Assembly (NCBI GenBank): GCA_021323595.1
Contig: JAJPKR010000016.1
Coordinates: forward strand, 41,286-105,285
Source: Terriglobia bacterium
Lineage (GTDB): Bacteria; Acidobacteriota; Terriglobia; Terriglobales; SCQP01
Direction: 5' to 3'
Length of the DNA stretch: 64,000 nt
Numbering within the stretch: position 1 is the first letter of the stretch; each line of letters opens with the position of its first letter. Below are positions 8,934-15,632 of the stretch, piece after piece. The notes under the pieces are model-generated. The model worked only from the letters and a program-made list of their open reading frames with translations. It was not told where the DNA came from and did no database searches. A program made the position numbers and the translations under genes.

Positions 8934-8942
8934 AGTATAACA
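8934..8942 (-). promoter_or_regulatory. candidate internal promoter (extended -10) before hisHF
   Basis: The minus strand reads TGTTATACT, an extended -10 element (TG, one base, TATACT). There is no good -35, as is usual for extended -10 promoters. It would start a transcript near 8927 carrying a ~145-base leader with the terminator-like hairpin before hisHF. The rest of the 314-base hisB-hisHF gap (8783-9096) holds a short frame whose first 14 codons include three histidines (ATG near 9026, stop at 8922). Confidence 0.35.
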
Positions 8943-9096
8943 GTCAGCCGTTTCTGCAGGCTCGAGAGGGCCCTCCAACGCGGGATGAGCATGGGAGCCG
9001 GGGCGAGGGCGATGCGGACTGCGCATGAGCAGACCGAGCGCGGGCAGGCCGTTTCGGTATTCACGTGCAAGCGCAAACGAGCACCCTCCCTTCGAG

Positions 9097-9696
9097 TCAC
9101 AGCAACTCCTTCGTGCTCGGCAGCACGTCCAGCAACCGGCGGTCGCGGGCGCAAGCCACGCGCAAGGCGCGCGCAAAAGCCTTGAAACTGGCCTCCACCA
9201 AATGATGGCTGCTGCGGCCGTACAGGGTTTTGATATGCACGTTGCCGCCCGCCCCGGCGGCGAAGCCGGCGAAAAAGTCGGGCAGCAACTCGGTTTGCAG
9301 GTCGCCGACCTGGCGCGCCCGCGCTTGCACGGCAATGATGGCGTGCGCGCGGCCGCTCAGGTCCACCGCCGCCACCGCCAGCGCCTCGTCCATGGGCATC
9401 ACGAAGTAGCCGGCGCGATTGATGCCACGCCGGTCGCCCAGCGCCCGCGAGACCGCGGCGCCGAGCGCCAAGCCGGTGTCTTCGACGGTATGGTGCTGAT
9501 CGACGTCGAGGTCGCCCTCTGCGCTCAATTTCAAATCGAAGCCGCCGTGGCGCGCGAATAGCTCCAGCATGTGATCCAGAAATCGAATCCCGGTGGCGAC
9601 CTGGTATTGGCCGCGGCCCTCGATGCGAAAGTCCACGTGCAACCGTGTCTCCTTGGTCACGCGCTCGACCACCCCGCGCCGGATCTTCAGCCCCAT
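9097..9696 (-). CDS. hisB: imidazoleglycerol-phosphate dehydratase
   Basis: A 199-residue monofunctional HisB from the ATG at 9694-9696. The metal-binding histidine clusters are intact: [28 protein letters not shown], and near the C-terminus [19 protein letters not shown]. It dehydrates IGP to imidazole-acetol phosphate, the substrate of HisC. It lacks the N-terminal HAD phosphatase domain found in the enterobacterial bifunctional HisB; in this operon a HAD domain is instead fused to HisC. Its start lies inside the end of the hisC-HAD gene (10-base overlap), indicating coupled translation. Confidence 0.94.
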   Translation of the reverse strand: MGLKIRRGVVERVTKETRLHVDFRIEGRGQYQVATGIRFLDHMLELFARHGGFDLKLSAEGDLDVDQHHTVEDTGLALGAAVSRALGDRRGINRAGYFVMPMDEALAVAAVDLSGRAHAIIAVQARARQVGDLQTELLPDFFAGFAAGAGGNVHIKTLYGRSSHHLVEASFKAFARALRVACARDRRLLDVLPSTKELL

Positions 9697-11534
9697 ATCC
9701 CCTCCAGCGCCGGCAAAAGCCGCAAGGCTGCGCCCACATCCGCCGCCGCCGCCTGGCAGCCCAGCTCGCGGAATCGGCGGCGCAGCCGCTCGGCATCGGC
9801 ATGCCCGGGCACGATCACGCCGACGAACGGCACGTTCGCCGCGCGCGCGCACATGGCGTCGTCCACGGTGTCGCCGCAATACGCGAGGACGCCCGCCGCC
9901 CCCGCGCGGCGCGCGATCGCTGCCAGGCCCTCGGCGTCGGGCTTGCCGCGGCGCACGTCCTCGAGCGCGATCACCCAATCGAACCAGTGCGCCACACCGA
10001 AGCGCGCGAGCGTCCAGGCGGCGTCGGCGCGCGGGCGCCCGGTAAAGATCGCCAGCCGATAGCGCGCCGCCAGCCTCGCCAGCTCCGCAGCCGGCAGCAA
10101 CCATCGTTCCTCGCGCCGCAAGCCGTCGTCTTCCCCGGCGCCGCGGTAAAAGGCATCGAAGACCGCGACCACGGTTTCGTAGGCCAAGTCGCGGCCGCGG
10201 CGGCGCAGCAGTTCCGCCGTGAGATCCCAATCGTTATTGAAACCACCGGCATCCTTCAACGCCTGAATCTCGTCCGGGGCGACTTCGCCGCCGCCCAAGT
10301 GGCGCACCGTCGCCGCGATCGCCCGGCGATATGACCGGCTCACATCCACGAGCACGCCGTCCAGATCGAAGGCCAGCACCGGCCTTTCCGCGCCAGCACC
10401 CCCGCCGGACGATGCATCGCGCCGGTTGACCGCGGGTTCCCCTCGCTCCGCGCCACCGGTCCCAGGCCGCTCATCGACCCTACGCCAAATCCGGCGCAGC
10501 AACGCCACCACCCGCTCGGTCTGCTCGCTTGTGCCGCAGGTGACGCGCACCGTCCCCGGCACGTCGCGCCGCCGGTCGCGCAGCAGCACGCCTTCCTCGC
10601 GCGCCGCCGCCAGCAGTTCGTCGGTGCGCTCGCCCGCCTCGAACAACACGAAATTCGCCGCGCTGCGCCACCATCGCAGCCCCAGCTCGGTCAAGACCTG
10701 CTCCAGCCGGGCGCGGCTGGCCCAAATCTGCCGCCGATAGTTTTCCGCCCATGCGCGGTCGGCCAGGGCCGCCCGCCCGCAGGCGAGCGCGAGCGAGTTG
10801 ACTGCGTATGGAGAATGCACCTTCCGCAGCATCTTCACCAGATCCGCATGTGCCGCCAGCACGCCCAAGCGCAGGCCCGCCAAGCCATAGAGCTTCGAAA
10901 ACGTCCGCGCCACCAGCAAATTGGGCGGCGAGCCAGCGCGCGCCATCAGCGTCGGCTCGCCGTCGCCCAAGAAATCGGCGTAGGCCTCATCCACGAAGAA
11001 CGCGCAATCGGGCGCGGAGGCAATGCATTCGAGCAGTTCCGCCGCGGCGGTGTGACTGCCCGTCGGATTATTCGGGTTGGCCAAGAACATCAGCCGCGTC
11101 CGCGGCCCAATCGCGGCGCGCAAGGAGCCGAGATCGAGCGCGAATCGCCGCCCATCGTCCGCGTAACGAAGCGGCTTCAGCCGCGCGCCGGCGGCTTCGC
11201 AGTAGAAACGGTACATCGCATAGGTCGGCTCGACCATGACGGCCTCGTCGCCCGGCTCGAGGAGCGCCGTAACCGCCAGCGCAATCGCATCGTCCACGCC
11301 GTTGGTCACGATCAGGGTTTCTGGCGGATGCCCGAACGCTCGCGCGATCTCCGCTTCCGCTTCGCCGTATTCCGGATATCGCGCCAAATCCTCAGCGCCC
11401 ACCGCCGCCAGCGCGGCCAGCGCGCTCGGGGCGCAGCCAACGGTGTTTTCGTTGAAATCCAGCCGTAGGCCGCGGCGGCCCTCGAGCGGGGGATGATAAG
11501 GCTGCATGCGCAGCACCGCTTCCCGCACCTTCAT
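9687..11534 (-). CDS. hisC: histidinol-phosphate aminotransferase fused to HAD phosphatase
   Basis: A 615-residue two-domain protein. Residues 1-~355 are a PLP aminotransferase of HisC type: [28 protein letters not shown] and the PLP lysine K214 in [17 protein letters not shown] ~30-residue Gly/Arg-rich linker follows, then a HAD hydrolase from about residue 386. Its motifs are FDLDGVLVD (Asp390, Asp392), [16 protein letters not shown] and [11 protein letters not shown], all catalytic residues present. HisC forms histidinol phosphate, and a phosphatase acting on it is needed before HisD. No other phosphatase gene is in the operon, so the HAD half probably does this step; that is inference. 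The ATG overlaps the hisD stop (ATGA). Confidence 0.9.
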   Translation of the reverse strand: MKVREAVLRMQPYHPPLEGRRGLRLDFNENTVGCAPSALAALAAVGAEDLARYPEYGEAEAEIARAFGHPPETLIVTNGVDDAIALAVTALLEPGDEAVMVEPTYAMYRFYCEAAGARLKPLRYADDGRRFALDLGSLRAAIGPRTRLMFLANPNNPTGSHTAAAELLECIASAPDCAFFVDEAYADFLGDGEPTLMARAGSPPNLLVARTFSKLYGLAGLRLGVLAAHADLVKMLRKVHSPYAVNSLALACGRAALADRAWAENYRRQIWASRARLEQVLTELGLRWWRSAANFVLFEAGERTDELLAAAREEGVLLRDRRRDVPGTVRVTCGTSEQTERVVALLRRIWRRVDERPGTGGAERGEPAVNRRDASSGGGAGAERPVLAFDLDGVLVDVSRSYRRAIAATVRHLGGGEVAPDEIQALKDAGGFNNDWDLTAELLRRRGRDLAYETVVAVFDAFYRGAGEDDGLRREERWLLPAAELARLAARYRLAIFTGRPRADAAWTLARFGVAHWFDWVIALEDVRRGKPDAEGLAAIARRAGAAGVLAYCGDTVDDAMCARAANVPFVGVIVPGHADAERLRRRFRELGCQAAAADVGAALRLLPALEGIWG

Positions 11535-12859
11535 TTCCTCCCCTCCGGGGTCAGGGTCGCTGCGGCGGTGCGCTGCGCGGCGGGTTGCAGGCGCACGGCC
11601 ACCGAGCCCGCATGCGCGTGCAAGCCTTCGGCCTCGGCGAGGGTGACGATGTGCAGCGCCAACCGCCGCAGCCCGGCCTTCGTCAGCCGCTGCACCGTGA
11701 TCAACTTCAAAAAGTCCGTCACCGACAACCCGCCCCGCAAGCGCGCCCGGCCTTGCGTCGGCAGCACGTGATTGGTGCCGCTCAGGTAATCGCCCACGGC
11801 CTGGGGCGCATAGTCGCCCAGAAACACCGAGCCGGCGTTATGGACCTTGGCCAGGTCCGCGGCGGGCAGCGTCAAATGCTCCGGCGCCAGGCGATCGGCG
11901 AGCGCGAGCGCATGCGTCCAATCGCGCGCCAGGATAATGGCGGAGCGCCGCCGCAGCGCCGCGGCCGCGACCGCGTTCGGGCGCGCGCCCATCTGCCGCT
12001 CCACTTCCTGCTGAACGGCTCGCGCCAAGTCCCCCGCCGGCGTCACCAGCCACGCCGCCGCCCGGGGATCGTGCTCCGCCTGCGCAATCAAGTCGGCGGC
12101 GATGAACGCCGGATTCTCGCCGCCGCGCGCCAGCCACAGCACCTCGGTCGGCCCGGCCGCGAAATCGATCTCACAGTCGCCGGCGACCAGACGCTTCGCC
12201 GCCGTCACGTATTCGTTGCCCGGTCCCACGATCTTCGCCACCGGCGCGAGCGTGCGCGTGCCGTAGGCCAGCGCGGCGATCGCCTGGGCTCCGCCCATCA
12301 CCCGGAACTCCTCCACGCCGGCCAAATGCGCCGCCGCGAGCACCGCGTCCGCCGGCGACGGGCACGCCACCACCACGCGCGGCACACCCGCCGTGCGCGC
12401 CGGCAGCGCGGTCATCAGCAGCGTCGAAGGCAGCGGATACCGCCCGCCCGGCACGTAACAGCCGACGCTCTCGATCGCGCGCACCAGTTGCCCGACGCAC
12501 ACGCCCGGCAGGACGCGCCGCATCCATGGGCGCGGCTTTTGCCATTCCGCCATCCGCCGAATGTTGCCCGCCGCCTGGCGCAGGGCCCGGCGCAAGGCCG
12601 GTGGCGTGCGCCGCCAGGCCGCGGCCAAGGCGGCCGCGGAGACGCGCTCGCCCGGTGCATACCGGCCCTGCCCCGCCGCCGGGAAGCGGCGGCTCCATTC
12701 CGCCAGTGCCGCATCGCCGCGCCGCCGCACGTCGCGCACGATGCGTTCCGCCACGCGTTCGGCGGCGGCGCTCGCACGCTCCGCCTCGCGCCAGCGCCGT
12801 TCCAGCCCGGGCGAGCCCGCCCGCACGATCTCCAGCAAGGGTGGCGATGGCCGCGCCAT
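11531..12859 (-). CDS. hisD: histidinol dehydrogenase
   Basis: A 442-residue protein from the ATG at 12857-12859, typical HisD length. Family landmarks are in order: YVPGGRYPLPSTLLM, VMGGAQAIAALAYGT, IVGPGNEYVTAAKR, DLIAQAEHDPRA, LAPEHLTL and AVGDYLSGTNHVLPT, covering the NAD site and the zinc and catalytic histidine regions. It catalyses the last two oxidations, histidinol to histidine, with two NAD+. The start codon overlaps the hisG stop (TGATG) and its stop overlaps the hisC start, so it is translationally linked on both sides. Confidence 0.95.
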   Translation of the reverse strand: MARPSPPLLEIVRAGSPGLERRWREAERASAAAERVAERIVRDVRRRGDAALAEWSRRFPAAGQGRYAPGERVSAAALAAAWRRTPPALRRALRQAAGNIRRMAEWQKPRPWMRRVLPGVCVGQLVRAIESVGCYVPGGRYPLPSTLLMTALPARTAGVPRVVVACPSPADAVLAAAHLAGVEEFRVMGGAQAIAALAYGTRTLAPVAKIVGPGNEYVTAAKRLVAGDCEIDFAAGPTEVLWLARGGENPAFIAADLIAQAEHDPRAAAWLVTPAGDLARAVQQEVERQMGARPNAVAAAALRRRSAIILARDWTHALALADRLAPEHLTLPAADLAKVHNAGSVFLGDYAPQAVGDYLSGTNHVLPTQGRARLRGGLSVTDFLKLITVQRLTKAGLRRLALHIVTLAEAEGLHAHAGSVAVRLQPAAQRTAAATLTPEGRK

Positions 12860-13740
12860 CACATCACCACCTTGTTCAGCGGATACTCGACGATTCCCTG
12901 CGCCCTCGCCGCCTTGAGCCGCGGGATGATCTGGCGCACCCGCGCTTCCTCGATGACCGTATTGACCGCGACCCAGTCCGGGTCGCTCAGCGGCGCGACC
13001 GTCGGCCGCTTGAGCGCCTCCAGCACCGCCAGCACCGCCTCCAGATCCTCGCGCCGCACGTTGAGCATCAGCCCCACCCGCCCTTGCGCCGCGATCGCTC
13101 CATCCAGCAGCAGCGCCAGCGTCTCGATCTTGTCCCGCCGCCAGCCGTCGTTCCAGGCCGAGGGGTTGGCGATGAATTGCGTGTGCGATTCCAGCACGGT
13201 GTCGACGATTCGCAGCTTGTTGGCGCGCAGCGAACTTCCCGTCTCGGTCACTTCGACGATCGCGTCGGCCAGCACCGGCGGCTTGACCTCGGTCGCCCCC
13301 CAACTGAACTCGACCGTCGCCCGAATACCGCGCTCGGCGAGATACCGGCGGGTGACGCCCACCAGTTCCGTGGCGATCACTTTCCCGGCCAGATCGGCGG
13401 CCGCCTGCACCGGAGAATCCTCCGGTACAGCAAGCACCCAGCGCACTTTGTTAAAGCTTTGCTTCGCGTACACGAGATCCCGCACCGCCAGCACCTGCGC
13501 CTCGTTCTCGAGCACCCAATCCTTGCCCGTCAGGCCGACATCGAGCACGCCGTCCTGGACGTACCGCGCCATCTCCTGCGCTCGAATCAGCATGCACTCG
13601 ATCTCGGGATCGTCGATGACCGGAAAGTAGGACCGCGAAGAGACGAAGATCTGAAAGCCGGCGCGCTGGAAAAGCTGCACCGTCGCCTCTTGCAGGCTGC
13701 CCTTGGGGATGCCCAGCCGCAATTTCCGGCCCGCGCTCAT
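12859..13740 (-). CDS. hisG: ATP phosphoribosyltransferase, long form
   Basis: A 293-residue HisG, the long hexameric form that carries its own C-terminal regulatory domain and does not need HisZ. Catalytic-domain motifs are [35 protein letters not shown]-like [15 protein letters not shown], and the PRPP-binding region [18 protein letters not shown]. The last ~80 residues (from about [13 protein letters not shown]) are the ferredoxin-like domain that binds histidine for feedback inhibition in this family. It catalyses the first committed step. Its ATG overlaps the hisI stop (ATGA). Confidence 0.95.
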   Translation of the reverse strand: MSAGRKLRLGIPKGSLQEATVQLFQRAGFQIFVSSRSYFPVIDDPEIECMLIRAQEMARYVQDGVLDVGLTGKDWVLENEAQVLAVRDLVYAKQSFNKVRWVLAVPEDSPVQAAADLAGKVIATELVGVTRRYLAERGIRATVEFSWGATEVKPPVLADAIVEVTETGSSLRANKLRIVDTVLESHTQFIANPSAWNDGWRRDKIETLALLLDGAIAAQGRVGLMLNVRREDLEAVLAVLEALKRPTVAPLSDPDWVAVNTVIEEARVRQIIPRLKAARAQGIVEYPLNKVVM

Positions 13741-14069
13741 GCGAACCCTCCCTCGCGCCACTCGTGAAAGAAGCAGCTCCGCCGGCCCTCGTGACAAACC
13801 TGCCCCGGCCCTTCCACCTCGACCTCCACGAGCAGCGCATCGCCGTCGCAATCGGTGAAGGCCTGGCGCATGCGCAGCCGGTTGCCGCTGGTCTCGCCCT
13901 TCAGCCACAGTTTTTGCCGCGAGCGGCTGAAGAACGTGACGTAGCCCGTGGCCAGCGTCTGCTCCCAGGCCGCGCGGTTCATGAATCCGAGCATCAGCAC
14001 GTCGCCTTGCGCGGCGTCGCGCACGATCGCCGGCAGCAAGCCGCCTTGTTTGTCAAAATCCAATTCCAT
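13737..14069 (-). CDS. hisI: phosphoribosyl-AMP cyclohydrolase
   Basis: A 110-residue monofunctional HisI. The metal-binding residues are visible in [13 protein letters not shown] and [10 protein letters not shown], and [18 protein letters not shown] is the family core. It opens the adenine ring of PR-AMP to give ProFAR. There is no fused HisE domain (phosphoribosyl-ATP pyrophosphatase) and no separate hisE in the window, so that step must be encoded elsewhere. It is the first structural gene of the operon, behind a strong AAGGAG ribosome-binding site and the leader attenuator. Confidence 0.94.
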   Translation of the reverse strand: MELDFDKQGGLLPAIVRDAAQGDVLMLGFMNRAAWEQTLATGYVTFFSRSRQKLWLKGETSGNRLRMRQAFTDCDGDALLVEVEVEGPGQVCHEGRRSCFFHEWREGGFA

Positions 14070-14110
14070 GTTTCTCCTTGTGAGCCGCGGGGCCGGCGGG
14101 CACGCAAAAT

Positions 14111-14142
14111 AAAAACGCCCGCCGGGCGCGGCGGGCGTTTTT
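14111..14142 (-). terminator. his operon attenuator terminator
   Basis: A perfect 13-bp inverted repeat AAAAACGCCCGCC / GGCGGGCGTTTTT with a 6-base loop lies between the His-rich leader and hisI. On the minus strand the stem is followed by TTTTTATTTT, a textbook intrinsic terminator. The minus-strand segment GCGGGCG just after the leader's His codons (plus 14181-14187) is complementary to the CGCCCGC of the terminator's 5' arm, so it could act as antiterminator. The sequence is symmetric, so it could also stop plus-strand transcription. Confidence 0.85.
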
Positions 14143-14164
14143 GGGTCTCCTAATTGGGTGCCGA

Positions 14165-14251
14165 CTAGCTCCCGGACCGCCGCCCGCGCGCAAAATGATG
14201 CGCGTGATGGTGATGGCGGCGATGGAAGCCCCGAGTCATTCGGAAGTCCAT
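14165..14251 (-). CDS. hisL: histidine-rich leader peptide of the his operon
   Basis: A 28-codon frame (ATG at 14249-14251, TAG at 14165-14167) with seven histidines in ten codons: one at codon 10, four in a row at 13-16, and two at 18-19. The stop lies 22 bases before the attenuator hairpin and the structural genes are histidine biosynthesis. This is the arrangement of classical ribosome-mediated attenuation, where scarce His-tRNA stalls the ribosome and favours read-through. The in-frame ATG at codon 5 (14239) may be the true start, because a candidate -10 box overlaps the first ATG. The peptide itself needs no function. Confidence 0.85.
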   Translation of the reverse strand: MDFRMTRGFHRRHHHHAHHFARGRRSGS

Positions 14252-14277
14252 TGTACCTAAAACCGACCCGTCCGCAA
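14250..14277 (-). promoter_or_regulatory. candidate his operon promoter
   Basis: A -10-like TACAAT (minus strand, 14255-14250) lies 16 bases after a weak -35, TTGCGG (14277-14272). Transcription would start near 14243, four bases before the second in-frame ATG of the leader peptide, giving an almost leaderless leader peptide. The -10 is good and the -35 matches only three of six bases. Bases 14278-14345 back to the diguanylate cyclase show nothing further. Confidence 0.45.
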
Positions 14278-14345
14278 AGCCGCGAGCCGGGCCTCCGCGC
14301 CCGCGGGCGGCAGCGCAGCCGTGATCCCCGGCCGAGGCAGGAAGC

Positions 14346-15542
14346 CTAGCGCTCCATCGCCAGTGCGGGCGGCGCGGCAGCCACGAGATCGCCGGCACGG
14401 CGCCGCCGGTTCTTGCGCACCGACTTGTGCAAGTACAGCGCGCGGTCGGCATCGGCGAGCAGCGAAGCCGGCGATTCGCCGCCCGCCACGTGCGCGAAGC
14501 CGGCCGAGCCTTCCACCGCGAGTTCCCCGCCGTCGTCGCAGCGCACCTGCAGCGGAAACACGCTCCGCACGCGCTGCAACGCGACCTCGGCCTCCGCTTC
14601 GCTGGCGCCGGCCAGCAGGATCAGAAATTCGTCGCCGCCCAAGCGGAAAGCCATTCCCGGCGCCAGCCGGGCCAGCGCTTCGGCCAGCGCCTGGAGCGCG
14701 CGGTCGCCCACCGCGTGCCCGAAGCGATCGTTGATGGGCTTGAAGTCGTCGAGGTCCACCGCGATGGCCGCCAAGCCGCGTCCGCCGCTCTTCTGCAGCG
14801 CGGCGGCGCGCGCCATCACCTCGTCGAGCCGGCGCCGATTGCCCAACCCGGTGAGCGAATCGGAGCGCGCGAGCACCGCGATACGCGATTCATATCGGTC
14901 CACCAGCGTGCCGACAATGAACCACACCGCAACAAGCAATCCAGCCCATAAGAGAAACGTCGTCCGCAGAAAGAACGCGCTGAGCGCTTGCGTCCGCTTG
15001 ATGACGCTCTCGGGATCTTGCGTCACGCAGACCGCCGCGTCGAGGGGCGGCGACCAGTGCGCAGCGATCAAGCGCGTTTGCCCCGTCACCGGGTCCACGG
15101 CCCAGCCGCGCAGGGCTTCGCGCTGGGCTAGGGCGGCGGCGAGGGCGAGGGTGCCGCGGCTGCTGCGCACCGCCATTGCCCCCCAACCCGCGCCGACAAA
15201 CGCCGCTACGGGATGGGCCAGCACGGTGCCGCGCCGGTCAATCAAGAACGCTTGGGCGCCGGGCGCGACCTCCAGGTGCTCGATCAGCCGCTCGGCATAG
15301 CGCTGGCCTTCGCCACTTTGGACCGAGCCCCCCGGAGCGGTCTCCTCCAGCACGTTCGCCAGCATGGCCGCAGCCGCCGCGTCGTGGCCGAGGGCCTGCG
15401 CCAGCAGCGCGCGGCGCATCAAACTCCAACTGCGCGAGGTAAGTTGCCACTCGCCGATGGCCGAAATGAGCAGCAGCGAACCGACGATCGCCACTTGCAA
15501 AACGCGCTTGTTGGCTAGCGCCGCGGACCACTGCACGTCCAC
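14346..15542 (-). CDS. membrane-bound diguanylate cyclase (GGDEF)
   Basis: A 398-residue protein starting at GTG (15540-15542). Helix 1 (about residues 13-31) and helix 2 (about 190-213) bracket a ~155-residue extracytoplasmic sensor region with Cache-like character (AFLIDRRGTVLAHPV). The cytoplasmic GGDEF domain starts near residue 226: DSLTGLGNRR, DLDDFKPINDRFGHAVGD, and an intact FRLGGDEFLILLAG at 302-306. It should make c-di-GMP from two GTP. I see no RxxD inhibitory site about five residues before GGDEF, so product inhibition at that site is probably missing. It is transcribed towards the his operon but ends 68 bases before the his promoter region. Confidence 0.9.
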   Translation of the reverse strand: MDVQWSAALANKRVLQVAIVGSLLLISAIGEWQLTSRSWSLMRRALLAQALGHDAAAAAMLANVLEETAPGGSVQSGEGQRYAERLIEHLEVAPGAQAFLIDRRGTVLAHPVAAFVGAGWGAMAVRSSRGTLALAAALAQREALRGWAVDPVTGQTRLIAAHWSPPLDAAVCVTQDPESVIKRTQALSAFFLRTTFLLWAGLLVAVWFIVGTLVDRYESRIAVLARSDSLTGLGNRRRLDEVMARAAALQKSGGRGLAAIAVDLDDFKPINDRFGHAVGDRALQALAEALARLAPGMAFRLGGDEFLILLAGASEAEAEVALQRVRSVFPLQVRCDDGGELAVEGSAGFAHVAGGESPASLLADADRALYLHKSVRKNRRRRAGDLVAAAPPALAMER

Positions 15543-15632
15543 ATTATCCGGTCGCCGGCCCCTGTTCGTTCGCGCGTATTGCCGGCGCCAGCTACTGATC
15601 GGACGCCGTACTTTCGGACAGGCCCACGCGCG

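Noticed and set aside
7457..9028. A long plus-strand frame across hisHF
   Set aside because: It is the antisense shadow of a gene with intact catalytic motifs and has no recognisable domain or start signal.
14111..14142. Bidirectional terminator serving the diguanylate cyclase gene
   Set aside because: That gene ends at 14346, upstream of the his promoter and leader, so the hairpin fits the attenuator role better; it may still stop any read-through.
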